19,877 nt of DNA from DATARN01 sp036264135. GTDB lineage: Bacteria > Actinomycetota > Acidimicrobiia > Acidimicrobiales > Palsa-688. Positions 1-5,483 of this stretch are shown here, one piece after another (the stretch's first letter is position 1; each line of letters opens with the position of its first letter). The notes beneath the pieces were generated by a model. The model ran no database searches and was not told the DNA's origin. It saw nothing but the letters and a program-made list of their open reading frames with translations. The stretch is taken from contig DATARN010000079.1 of NCBI GenBank assembly GCA_036264135.1, positions 1 through 19,877 on the forward strand, given 5' to 3'. The translations under genes were made by a program, and so were the position numbers.

Positions 1-1
1 G

Positions 2-421
2 GCCGACGACCCCCTCGCCGGACTGCGCAAGCTGGCCGGGCTGGCCAAGGAGTTCGGCGTTACCGACATCAGCGCCTTCACCGAGGCCCTCGACGCAGCC
101 CGCAACGACGGCCGGGGCAACGACGTGTTCAAGCCGCTCAAAGCCCTGGTGGAGCAGTTCACCTCTGGGCAAGCAGACAGCGCCAAGGCGCTCTCCGACT
201 TGGGCGCCCGCCTGAAGGACGCCGTCGCCGGCCGTGACAACGTCGCCGGCCGTGACAATCTCGGCGATGTGCGGCGGCAGACGGAGATCGCCCTCCTCCA
301 CCGGATCGAGGAGCTCGCGGTCAGCGCTCCGATCGCCGGCATGGTCGACCTGGCCGCCGCCTACGCCCAGGTCCGGGCCGCCGGCACCCCTCGCCGCGAC
401 GACGGCCCACGCCCCTCGTAA
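2..421 (+). CDS. hypothetical protein, C-terminal part (5' end outside window)
   Basis: An open frame runs from the first bases of the window to a TAA at 419-421, giving 139 residues of the C-terminal part of a protein. The start lies upstream; an internal GTG at 125 is in frame but the same protein-like composition continues before it. The visible part is Ala-, Asp-, Gly- and Leu-rich and probably mostly alpha-helical. It contains the six-residue block VAGRDN twice in a row, from an 18-bp duplication at 223-258. I see no signal peptide, membrane segment or catalytic motif and do not recognise the family. A strong hairpin follows the stop, so the transcript probably ends there. That it is coding rests on length, codon positions rich in G/C, and the terminator-like structure. 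Confidence 0.6.
   Translation, partial: ADDPLAGLRKLAGLAKEFGVTDISAFTEALDAARNDGRGNDVFKPLKALVEQFTSGQADSAKALSDLGARLKDAVAGRDNVAGRDNLGDVRRQTEIALLHRIEELAVSAPIAGMVDLAAAYAQVRAAGTPRRDDGPRPS
223..258 (+). repeat. 18-bp perfect tandem duplication, in frame
   Basis: The 18-bp unit beginning CGTCGCCGGCCGTGACAA occurs twice back to back (223-240 and 241-258) with no mismatch. Its length is a multiple of three, so the reading frame of the 2-421 gene is kept and VAGRDN is encoded twice. Perfect identity suggests a recent slippage duplication or a copy-number-variable tract. Confidence 0.9.
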
Positions 422-422
422 A

Positions 423-466
423 CGCCATTCTTCGGGTGTTCTGCGACACCCATGGGCGAAATGGCG
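423..466 (+). terminator. hairpin terminator after the 2-421 gene
   Basis: CGCCAT (423-428) pairs with ATGGCG (461-466), TTCG (431-434) with CGAA (457-460) after a two-base bulge, and GGTGT (435-439) with ACACC (446-450). The structure begins one base after the stop codon. There is no U-tract, which is usual in high-GC actinobacteria. It could also act as a leader structure for rpe. It swallows the ATG at 452, which argues for the later rpe start at 485. Confidence 0.6.
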
Positions 467-469
467 CTC

Positions 470-484
470 TGGCATGATGACGTC
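470..484 (+). promoter_or_regulatory. candidate extended -10 for a leaderless rpe transcript
   Basis: TGG followed by CATGAT (473-478) resembles an extended -10 element. Six bases separate it from the ATG at 485, which would place the transcript start on the start codon itself. No Shine-Dalgarno sequence precedes that ATG, and leaderless mRNAs are common in actinobacteria. No good -35 is visible. This is inference from spacing. Confidence 0.25.
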
Positions 485-1180
485 ATGCCCCGCTCTACCT
501 GGCCAACCTGCCCCGACGCGATCGTTCTCGCCCCCAGCCTGCTCGCCGCCGACTTCGGCCACCTGGCCGATGCCGTGGCATCACTCGAGGGCAGCGGCAC
601 CGAACGCCTCCATGTCGACGTCATGGACGGGATCTTCGTTCCCAACTTCACCTTCGGGACCGACACGGTGCGGGCCCTGCGCAAGGTGACCGACTTGCCA
701 CTCGAGCTGCACCTGATGATCGTGGAACCCGAGCGCCACATCGAAACCTTCGCCAAAGCGGGAGCGGACGGCATCACCGTGCACTACGAGGTGTCCCCGC
801 ATCTCCACCGCACCCTCACCCAGATCCGGAGCCTCGATTGCCGGGCGGGCGCGGCCATCAATCCCAGCACGCCGGCCAGCTGCCTCGATGACATCCTCGA
901 GGTGTGCGATCTTGCCCTGGTAATGACCATCAACCCTGGTTTCGGCGGCCAACGCCTGATTCCTCGGACCTTGCGGAAGGTGGCCCAGGTCCGGGCCGAG
1001 ATTGAGCGGCAGGGATTGGCCACCGACATCGAAGTGGACGGCGGTGTCGACGCCAGCAATGCCCGCGCCTGCGTGGAGGCGGGCGCCAATGTCCTGGTGG
1101 CGGGAAGCGCCGTCTTCGGCCACCCCGAAGGCCCGGCCGCGGGCGGCAGGGCCATCCTCGCCGCCGGCCGGTCGACCTGA
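485..1180 (+). CDS. rpe: ribulose-phosphate 3-epimerase
   Basis: Interconverts D-ribulose 5-phosphate and D-xylulose 5-phosphate in the pentose phosphate pathway (and the Calvin cycle where present); cytosolic TIM-barrel enzyme. From the ATG at 485 it is 231 residues, close to the usual 215-230. Family motifs appear in order: APSLLAADF near residues 16-24 with the substrate Ser, HVDVMDGIFVPN (His43, Asp45) near 43-54, LHLMI with His76, NPGFGGQ near 150-156, EVDGGVD with Asp185, and AGSAVF near 207-212. The two His and two Asp that bind the metal and carry out acid-base catalysis are all present. An in-frame ATG at 452 would add 11 residues but lies inside the preceding hairpin and adds nothing conserved. 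The gene stands alone and converges with the next one. Identification is secure; only the start is open. Confidence 0.95.
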   Translation: MPRSTWPTCPDAIVLAPSLLAADFGHLADAVASLEGSGTERLHVDVMDGIFVPNFTFGTDTVRALRKVTDLPLELHLMIVEPERHIETFAKAGADGITVHYEVSPHLHRTLTQIRSLDCRAGAAINPSTPASCLDDILEVCDLALVMTINPGFGGQRLIPRTLRKVAQVRAEIERQGLATDIEVDGGVDASNARACVEAGANVLVAGSAVFGHPEGPAAGGRAILAAGRST

Positions 1181-1191
1181 CTCCAACGACC

Positions 1192-1755
1192 TCAGCCCTC
1201 GACTTGGGCGGCCCACTCGGCCACGGTGACGACGGCCGCCTGGCGGGGGAACACCTTGTCCAGCAGGACGCGGTGGACCTCCGGGTCGGCGTCACCGCAA
1301 GCGTCGCGCAGCACGGTAAGGCGGAAGTCGAGATCGGCGGCCTGACGCAAGGTCGACAACACCACGCCGCTGGTGCTGATCCCGGTGAGAACAAGAGAGT
1401 CGACGTCCAGTGATCGCAGCACGAGGGCGAGGTCGCTGCCAGTGAAGGCACTGACCCGCTTCTTGATCACCACGATGTCGTCGGGCTCTGGTGCCACCTG
1501 GGGGTGCACCTGCGTGGAGTCGTCGTCGAGCCCCATCGGCGTCGAGGTGCGAACGGCCGAGAACCAGGCGTTTCTGGCGCTGATCTCGGGCATTCCGGGC
1601 CGGAAGGCCACCCGCACGTAGATCACAGGTATCTCGGCGCCGCGGGCGGCGGTGATGGCGCTTCCCACTCGCTCGAGCAGCGGGGCGGCACCATCCTGCA
1701 ACCGCGCCACGATCCCGTTCTGGACATCCATGACAAGCAGCGCCGTGTCGACCAT
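1192..1755 (-). CDS. isochorismatase-fold (cysteine hydrolase family) protein lacking the catalytic Cys
   Basis: A 187-residue protein of the isochorismatase-like hydrolase superfamily, normally a Rossmann-like alpha/beta enzyme acting on amides or vinyl ethers. Visible hallmarks are LLVMDVQNG with Asp10, VIKKRVSAF with Lys98, and GISTSGVVLSTLRQAA near 125-140. In nicotinamidase-type members the position of Val131 holds the nucleophilic Cys; in EntB and PhzD it is Gly. Asp and Lys are kept, so the protein might use the isochorismatase-type mechanism or a different substrate, but this is inference and the substrate cannot be named. The ATG at 1755 was chosen because the protein begins in the canonical way just before the first strand; a TTG at 1791 would add 12 residues with no conserved content. 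It converges with rpe, 11 bp between the stops. Confidence 0.85.
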   Translation of the reverse strand: MVDTALLVMDVQNGIVARLQDGAAPLLERVGSAITAARGAEIPVIYVRVAFRPGMPEISARNAWFSAVRTSTPMGLDDDSTQVHPQVAPEPDDIVVIKKRVSAFTGSDLALVLRSLDVDSLVLTGISTSGVVLSTLRQAADLDFRLTVLRDACGDADPEVHRVLLDKVFPRQAAVVTVAEWAAQVEG

Positions 1756-1916
1756 GGCGCCATCGTGGCCACGCCCGCCAGTCCTGATCAAGCCAGCCCG
1801 GTCGAACGGCTTCGGATGACCCCCGAGCCCCGAGTGGAAAGCGCAGACGAGTTCTGCCTCCCAGGCGGACTAGTTATTTCAGGCCCCCAAAATGATGCTT
1901 TCGAGCCATTGCCGAC

Positions 1917-1952
1917 GACCCCGTGACGGGTCATTGTTTCTGACAGGAAACA
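1917..1952. promoter_or_regulatory. two adjacent inverted repeats upstream of the 2010 gene
   Basis: GACCC(CGTGAC)GGGTC at 1917-1932 and TGTTTC(TGACAG)GAAACA at 1935-1952 are both perfect inverted repeats with six-base centres, two bases apart, 58 nt before the ATG at 2010. The surrounding 150 bp is richer in A/T than the neighbouring genes, as expected for a promoter region. They could be operators or small hairpins in a leader; no regulator is identified. Confidence 0.4.
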
Positions 1953-2009
1953 TCCGCCGGCCGTCGCGCTACGAACCAAAGACGCGGGATCCAAAGAAAG
2001 ACAGAGACG

Positions 2010-2447
2010 ATGGTAACGACCTGGATAGTGTTACTTGAGGCCGAAAGCGACGCCTCCGAAGACCCCATCGATCTGGCCGCACTCGAAACGTTGATGGAGA
2101 TGATGCATACGGAACACGTTGTGGCGATCCACAGCCCTCACCGATACGCATTACAGCTCCAAATCGACTCGCAATCGGCCGCAGCCGCGGTATTCAGTGT
2201 CACATCCCGGTGGGAAGGCATGGTCCGTCGTCTCGGACTTTCGGGATGGAGACTGCAACGTCTTGAACTGGTAACTCCCGAAGAGTTTGCTCGCGATTTG
2301 GCGTCCGCGGACGGCGGCGATTCGCCCAGTTCCGGGGGTACCACGAGAAGTTCGCCCTCCCTTGTGCTACTCCAAGGAGGACTTGGCGCGACCACCCACA
2401 TCACGGCGATGGAGTCCAAGCCTTTGTCGCCGCTGAGGGCGAACTAG
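2010..2447 (+). CDS. orphan small-domain protein, paralogous to the N-terminal half of the 13037-13774 product
   Basis: A 145-residue soluble protein of unknown function. Residues 3-96 align by eye with residues 32-127 of the protein encoded at 13037-13774: both begin with TT..(W)V.LLE, have a Leu/Glu-rich helix, then P.RYA(L/I)Q(L/I)Q(I/V)D (43-53), and later R.E(L/V)(V/L)T..EF near 84-93. The shared block looks like an alternating beta/alpha domain of about 95 residues. The remaining 50 residues are Ser/Gly-rich and probably disordered. No signal peptide, membrane segment or catalytic motif is visible. Codon use differs from the neighbours: ATA, TTA (twice), CTT and GTA appear, which are rare elsewhere in the window and suggest transfer or low expression. 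The Shine-Dalgarno site is weak. It converges with the HTH gene, four bases between stops. Confidence 0.7.
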   Translation: MVTTWIVLLEAESDASEDPIDLAALETLMEMMHTEHVVAIHSPHRYALQLQIDSQSAAAAVFSVTSRWEGMVRRLGLSGWRLQRLELVTPEEFARDLASADGGDSPSSGGTTRSSPSLVLLQGGLGATTHITAMESKPLSPLRAN

Positions 2448-2451
2448 CCGG

Positions 2452-2673
2452 TCAGGCTTCCGCGGGGTCGCCGTTGTTGCCCGTGTCGAGGTCATAGCGA
2501 CGGGCGACCATGTTGGCCAGCTGTTCACGCGATATGGCGACTTCGCCATCGTCGCGCTGGTGGGTTGGGATGCGGCCGCTGACTACCCAGCGATCGAGCG
2601 TCCGTCTCGAGATTCCGAACGTCTTGACCGCTTCGGCCAACGTAAGAAATTCCGGTTCAGGGGCGTTTGGCAT
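2452..2673 (-). CDS. excisionase/MerR-type helix-turn-helix protein
   Basis: A 73-residue DNA-binding protein of the excisionase-like helix-turn-helix type (HTH_17 family). The core, residues 9-53, has LTLAEAVKTFGISRRTLDRW for the two helices and the recognition helix, then SGRIPTHQRDDGEVAISREQL, which matches the beta-wing of this fold. The tail of about 20 residues is Asp/Gly/Asn-rich. Such proteins act as excisionases, antitoxin-like repressors or small regulators. No integrase, toxin or phage gene lies beside it, so the role is open; regulation of the converging 2010 gene or of itself is possible but not shown. The only ATG is at 2673 and no clear ribosome site precedes it. Confidence 0.8.
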   Translation of the reverse strand: MPNAPEPEFLTLAEAVKTFGISRRTLDRWVVSGRIPTHQRDDGEVAISREQLANMVARRYDLDTGNNGDPAEA

Positions 2674-2971
2674 CGTGATTCAACGCGACATGATGGGTAG
2701 TACCGCAAGGATTGACTCGGACCACGCCGCCGGCGAGAACGTTCGCCGACCTGTCCGCCCGACATCCTATGTCCGCATCTCCCCGTCCCACCATTGCTTC
2801 GTGTTCACAGCTAGGGGCGACGCTCTACCGTTCGTATACGTACCCGTCAATCCGGCCAGAACGACGCAGTAAAAACTGAGCCTTCAAGCGATATGAGTGC
2901 AATGGCACTCCGCCGACCGCGGCACAGCATGCCCTGGCCCAATCGGTGTCGCAGGGACGGCGCCCGAGTGC
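2674..2971. other. intergenic stretch without a convincing gene
   Basis: This 298-bp gap lies upstream of the HTH gene and downstream of the 2972-3445 gene, both on the minus strand. It is less GC-rich than the genes and presumably holds the HTH promoter. A 36-codon frame from ATG 2770 on the plus strand has no ribosome site and no recognisable features. I see no hairpin strong enough to call. Confidence 0.4.
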
Positions 2972-3445
2972 CTAGCTGGCCTCTTGGTAGTGATGGCGAG
3001 CGACTTGCCAGTTCACGGCGGTGGCCGGACCCTTGTCCCGCAGGAGCGCCGCCTCGGCGTCCTCGCGAGCGAACGGCCCCGCGCCCCCAGAGGCATAGGC
3101 GCCCATCTTGGCCAGCCACCGCTCGCCCTCGCTCAGTTCCTCCACGTTCGCCGCCGGCGCCCGCTCCTCGGCTTCCGCCGGCCACGCCGGCCCTGATGTC
3201 CCCAACCACGCCGGCGAAGTTGGCGAGGCCGGCGTTAGGCGGGGTGCCGGGGCCACCCATGGCAGGGGCCGTGGCGGCTCGGCCGGCGCTAACGGTTCCG
3301 GCTGGCGGGCATAGGTGCGCCTGAGCTCGCGCCGGTGGTTCTCGAAAATCCGAACGACCATGAGGTCCACGTCCGCAAGGACGATGAGCCCGGCCAGTAC
3401 GCCCGTACCAATAGCGATCAGGGTCACGGTCGTCACGACACTCAT
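2972..3445 (-). CDS. membrane-anchored protein with Pro-rich linker, unknown function
   Basis: A 157-residue protein with one N-terminal membrane segment (residues about 4-24, VVTTVTLIAIGTGVLAGLIV), then a short basic stretch (ENHRRELRRTYARQ), a Pro/Ala-rich linker (about 48-95) and a charged C-terminal region of about 60 residues (about 96-157) with EELSEGERWLAKMGAYASGG. The basic residues after the segment suggest N-out/C-in topology. The start at 3445 was chosen because GGAGG sits seven bases before that ATG; an in-frame ATG at 3463 overlaps the ribosome site and would add only six residues. I do not recognise the family. It is a single gene on the minus strand upstream of the 2972 stop. 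Confidence 0.65.
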   Translation of the reverse strand: MSVVTTVTLIAIGTGVLAGLIVLADVDLMVVRIFENHRRELRRTYARQPEPLAPAEPPRPLPWVAPAPRLTPASPTSPAWLGTSGPAWPAEAEERAPAANVEELSEGERWLAKMGAYASGGAGPFAREDAEAALLRDKGPATAVNWQVARHHYQEAS

Positions 3446-3630
3446 ATTCACGCCTCCGGTCATGCCCGCGCCCGCGGGCGGCTAAAAGCCAGGTGATTGG
3501 TATTCAGTTCCATATGCGTCGCCAGAATTCTCGGGCTGAGAGATCTACGACGCTGCCGGAACGGCCGGATTAACAGATTTCGAGAAGGAGGGGGTCCGAA
3601 GTCGGAGAAAGGCTCGCCGCCGCAGGGGAG

Positions 3631-4743
3631 CTAGTGCTCCGTCGCGGATTTGACTTGGGTGAGTGTTGCTCGCCCGCGGCGTACTTTCTCGATGATTTCC
3701 TCCGCCGTTTTGTGCCAGATGTAGGGCTTGGGGTCGGCGTTCCAGGTCTCCGCCCAGTCGTAGATCCCGTCGACCAGGTTGCCGACGCTGGTGAACACGC
3801 CCCGGCGCAGCCGACGCTCGGTGAGCTCCTTGAACCACCGTTCCACCAGGTTCAGCCAACTGGAACTGGTCGGCGTGAAATGCAGGTGCCAGCGGGCCCG
3901 GCGAGGGTCGGCCAGCCAATCGGTGACCTCGGGGCCGTCGTGGGCGGAGAGGTTGTCGAGGATCACGTGGATGTCGAGATCGCGGGCCACGTTGGCGTCG
4001 ACGATCTTGAAAAAGGCCAGCACATCGGCGCTGGTGTGGCGGTTGCGGCACGCCCAGATGACCTCGCCGGTGCCCACGTTGAGCGCCGCGAACAAATCCG
4101 TGGTCCCGTGGCGTTTGTAGTCATGGGTCATGGTCCCGGCCCGGCCCGGGCGCATCGGGAGGCTGGGCTGGCTGCGGTCCAACGCCTGGACCTGGGTTTT
4201 CTCGTCAAAGGAGAACACCGCCGCCCGCTGCGGCGGGTCGAGGTACAACCCGACCACGTCGACCAGTTTCTCCTCGAAGTGCGGATCGTTGGACAGCTTG
4301 AAGGTGTCCACCTTCCACGGCTTGAGGCCGTGATCGCGCCACACCCGCGCCACCGTGTCCTTCCCCACCCCGACCCGGCGCGCCAGGCTCCGGCTGGTCC
4401 AATGCGTCCCCTCGTCGTCGGGCTTCTCGCACAACGTGATCCGCACGATCTCCGCCACCGTCCCCTCGGCCAGCCACGAGCGCCGACCCCGCCCCTTGGC
4501 GATGACCCCGATCCCCTCCACCCCGCTGTGGGCGAAACGGGCCCGCCACGCCCGCACCGAGTTGGCGCTCACCCCGACCTGACGGGCGATCTGATTGTTG
4601 GCCACCCCCTCGCCCGCCGCCAACAACGCCTTGGCCTTGAGCACCGAGCGATGCGGCGACGAACTCGACCGGGCGATCCGCGCCAACTCCGCCCTCTGCC
4701 CGTCACTCAACACCAGCGGATCGGCACCACGCATCGTCAGCAT
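3631..4743 (-). CDS. IS630-family DDE transposase, full length
   Basis: A 370-residue transposase that cuts and joins the element's ends. Residues 32-140 hold two helix-turn-helix regions (NNQIARQVGVSANSVRAWRARF, then SLARRVGVGKDTVARVWRDHG) for binding the inverted repeats. The RNase H-like DDE domain follows: Asp180 in FSFDEKTQ, Asp263 in VILDNLSAH, and Glu301 in SSWLNLVERWF. All three metal-binding residues are present, so it is probably active. The final His codon is the last triplet of the left inverted repeat, and the stop TAG is made of the target-site TA plus one flanking host base, so termination depends on the insertion site. Start is ATG at 4743; the ribosome site is weak, as is common for transposases. 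No frameshift or internal stop is present. Confidence 0.95.
   Translation of the reverse strand: MLTMRGADPLVLSDGQRAELARIARSSSSPHRSVLKAKALLAAGEGVANNQIARQVGVSANSVRAWRARFAHSGVEGIGVIAKGRGRRSWLAEGTVAEIVRITLCEKPDDEGTHWTSRSLARRVGVGKDTVARVWRDHGLKPWKVDTFKLSNDPHFEEKLVDVVGLYLDPPQRAAVFSFDEKTQVQALDRSQPSLPMRPGRAGTMTHDYKRHGTTDLFAALNVGTGEVIWACRNRHTSADVLAFFKIVDANVARDLDIHVILDNLSAHDGPEVTDWLADPRRARWHLHFTPTSSSWLNLVERWFKELTERRLRRGVFTSVGNLVDGIYDWAETWNADPKPYIWHKTAEEIIEKVRRGRATLTQVKSATEH
3634..3656 (+). repeat. left terminal inverted repeat of the IS630-family element
   Basis: Reading inward, GTGCTCCGTCG and the following bases match the inward reading of the other end (GTGGTCCGTCG...) at 14 of the first 18 positions, including a run of seven. 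It overlaps the last transposase codons. Confidence 0.88.
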
Positions 4744-4762
4744 GCTGCCACTCTAGATCCCG

Positions 4763-4785
4763 CAGCTATATCAACGACGGACCAC
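4763..4785 (-). repeat. right terminal inverted repeat of the IS630-family element
   Basis: On the minus strand this end begins GTGGTCCGTCG, matching the left end, and lies 20 bases before the transposase start codon at 4743. It directly abuts the TA at 4786-4787. Confidence 0.88.
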
Positions 4786-5153
4786 TAGCCCTCGCTGACG
4801 CCTCTCAGGACCCCCGCGGTACCGAAGGTGGCCTCGAGTTCCTGGCGCAGAGCCGTCATGTTCTTGTTCGTCCGGGCTGCTCCGATGGCGCCGCCCATCC
4901 AGCCCGAAGATTGCCGTTCGACCCGAACGGTCGTCTCACCGGGCTGGGTGCTCATGAGACGAAGTCCGACCTTGAAGTACTGGGCCAGCGCGCCGGCGAG
5001 GGCGTTGGCCACCTTGTTGCCCCGCTCGGCGGTCCCAGTCCAGTCGTCATTCCACGTCACCGTGAAGCGGCGCTCCACCAACGCCCGTTCCGCCGTCGCC
5101 CGGGCCATCCCCGGGTCACCGGTAACCACAAAATCGATGAACTTCGCTGCCAT
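4785..5153 (-). CDS. conserved hypothetical protein, stop codon rebuilt by the IS insertion
   Basis: A 122-residue soluble protein. Its pattern, GDPGMARATAERALVERRF then TVTWNDDWTGTAERG, ALAQYFKVGLRLM and RQSSGWMGGAIGAARTNKN, resembles a family of uncharacterised actinobacterial proteins of about this size that I know only by pattern. No catalytic motif is obvious; an alpha/beta fold binding a ligand is possible. AGGGGAGG lies nine bases before the ATG at 5153, fixing the start. The last codon GGC is followed by TAG, in which TA is the target duplication and G the first base of the IS. Before insertion the stop was also TAG, so the protein is unchanged while its 3' region and terminator were displaced by 1.15 kb. 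The 53-aa membrane gene lies 61 nt upstream on the same strand. Confidence 0.85.
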   Translation of the reverse strand: MAAKFIDFVVTGDPGMARATAERALVERRFTVTWNDDWTGTAERGNKVANALAGALAQYFKVGLRLMSTQPGETTVRVERQSSGWMGGAIGAARTNKNMTALRQELEATFGTAGVLRGVSEG

Positions 5154-5214
5154 GGCCCCTTACCTCCCCTAGAAGGCGCGTCTTCGACCGCCCCGTGGGA
5201 GGGTACAAAAATTC

Positions 5215-5376
5215 TTAGAACCAGTGGTCATGGTAATGGCGGCGCCGGACAGAATGCCGAAAGGGACGGGTCCACGACCGCCAACGAGGAGGAGCCCAGG
5301 TCGGGGGCCATAACGCAGCCAGTATCCCGACCATGGCGAGGCCGATGGTTGCGATGACAAAGACCATCAGTACCAT
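5215..5376 (-). CDS. 53-aa small membrane protein
   Basis: A short frame from ATG 5376 to TAA 5215. Residues 1-23 form one strongly hydrophobic segment (MVLMVFVIATIGLAMVGILA), followed by a Pro/Trp turn (WPPTWAPPRW) and a tail of about 24 residues rich in Arg, His and Trp, suggesting a single-pass peptide with a basic cytoplasmic or lipid-facing tail. GAGG lies seven bases before the ATG. It may be cotranscribed with the 4785-5153 gene, whose start is 61 nt downstream. No family is recognised. The case rests on the hydrophobic segment, the ribosome site and orientation; conservation would be needed to be sure. Confidence 0.5.
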   Translation of the reverse strand: MVLMVFVIATIGLAMVGILAALWPPTWAPPRWRSWTRPFRHSVRRRHYHDHWF

Positions 5377-5425
5377 TGTCGAACCTCGGCGCGAGACGAA
5401 CGCGAGCCATCCTACGGGGTGAATC

Positions 5426-5466
5426 CGCGACCGGATCGCGAGTCAGCGTTGGGGGGATTTGTCCCC
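5426..5466 (-). terminator. tandem hairpins after the 5484-8306 gene
   Basis: On the minus strand, 18 nt after the stop codon, GGGGA(CAAA)TCCCC (5466-5453) forms a short perfect hairpin, followed by CGCGA(TCCGG)TCGCG (5440-5426). The tandem arrangement directly behind a long gene suggests termination without a U-tract. Confidence 0.45.
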
Positions 5467-5483
5467 GCGAGGACGGACCGGGT

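Larger units (their letters stand above)
3634..4785 (-). mobile_element. complete IS630-family insertion sequence, 1152 bp
   Basis: One transposase gene between imperfect terminal inverted repeats, flanked by TA at 3632-3633 and 4786-4787, the target duplication expected of the IS630/Tc1-mariner group. With the element and one TA removed the site reads CTAG, the tetranucleotide that IS630-type elements are known to favour. The element is intact and appears capable of transposition. The insertion falls on the stop codon of the 4785-5153 gene without changing its product. Length fits the 1.1-1.2 kb typical of the family. Confidence 0.92.

Noticed and set aside
2452..3445. Prophage or integrative element suggested by the excisionase-like gene
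   Set aside because: No integrase, attachment repeats, tRNA or phage genes are in the window.
3634..4788. 384-codon plus-strand frame across the IS element
   Set aside because: Antisense of an intact DDE transposase; the translation is Pro/His/Arg-rich without motifs.
4785..5153. Gene broken by the IS element
   Set aside because: The insertion regenerates the same TAG stop, so the coding sequence is complete.
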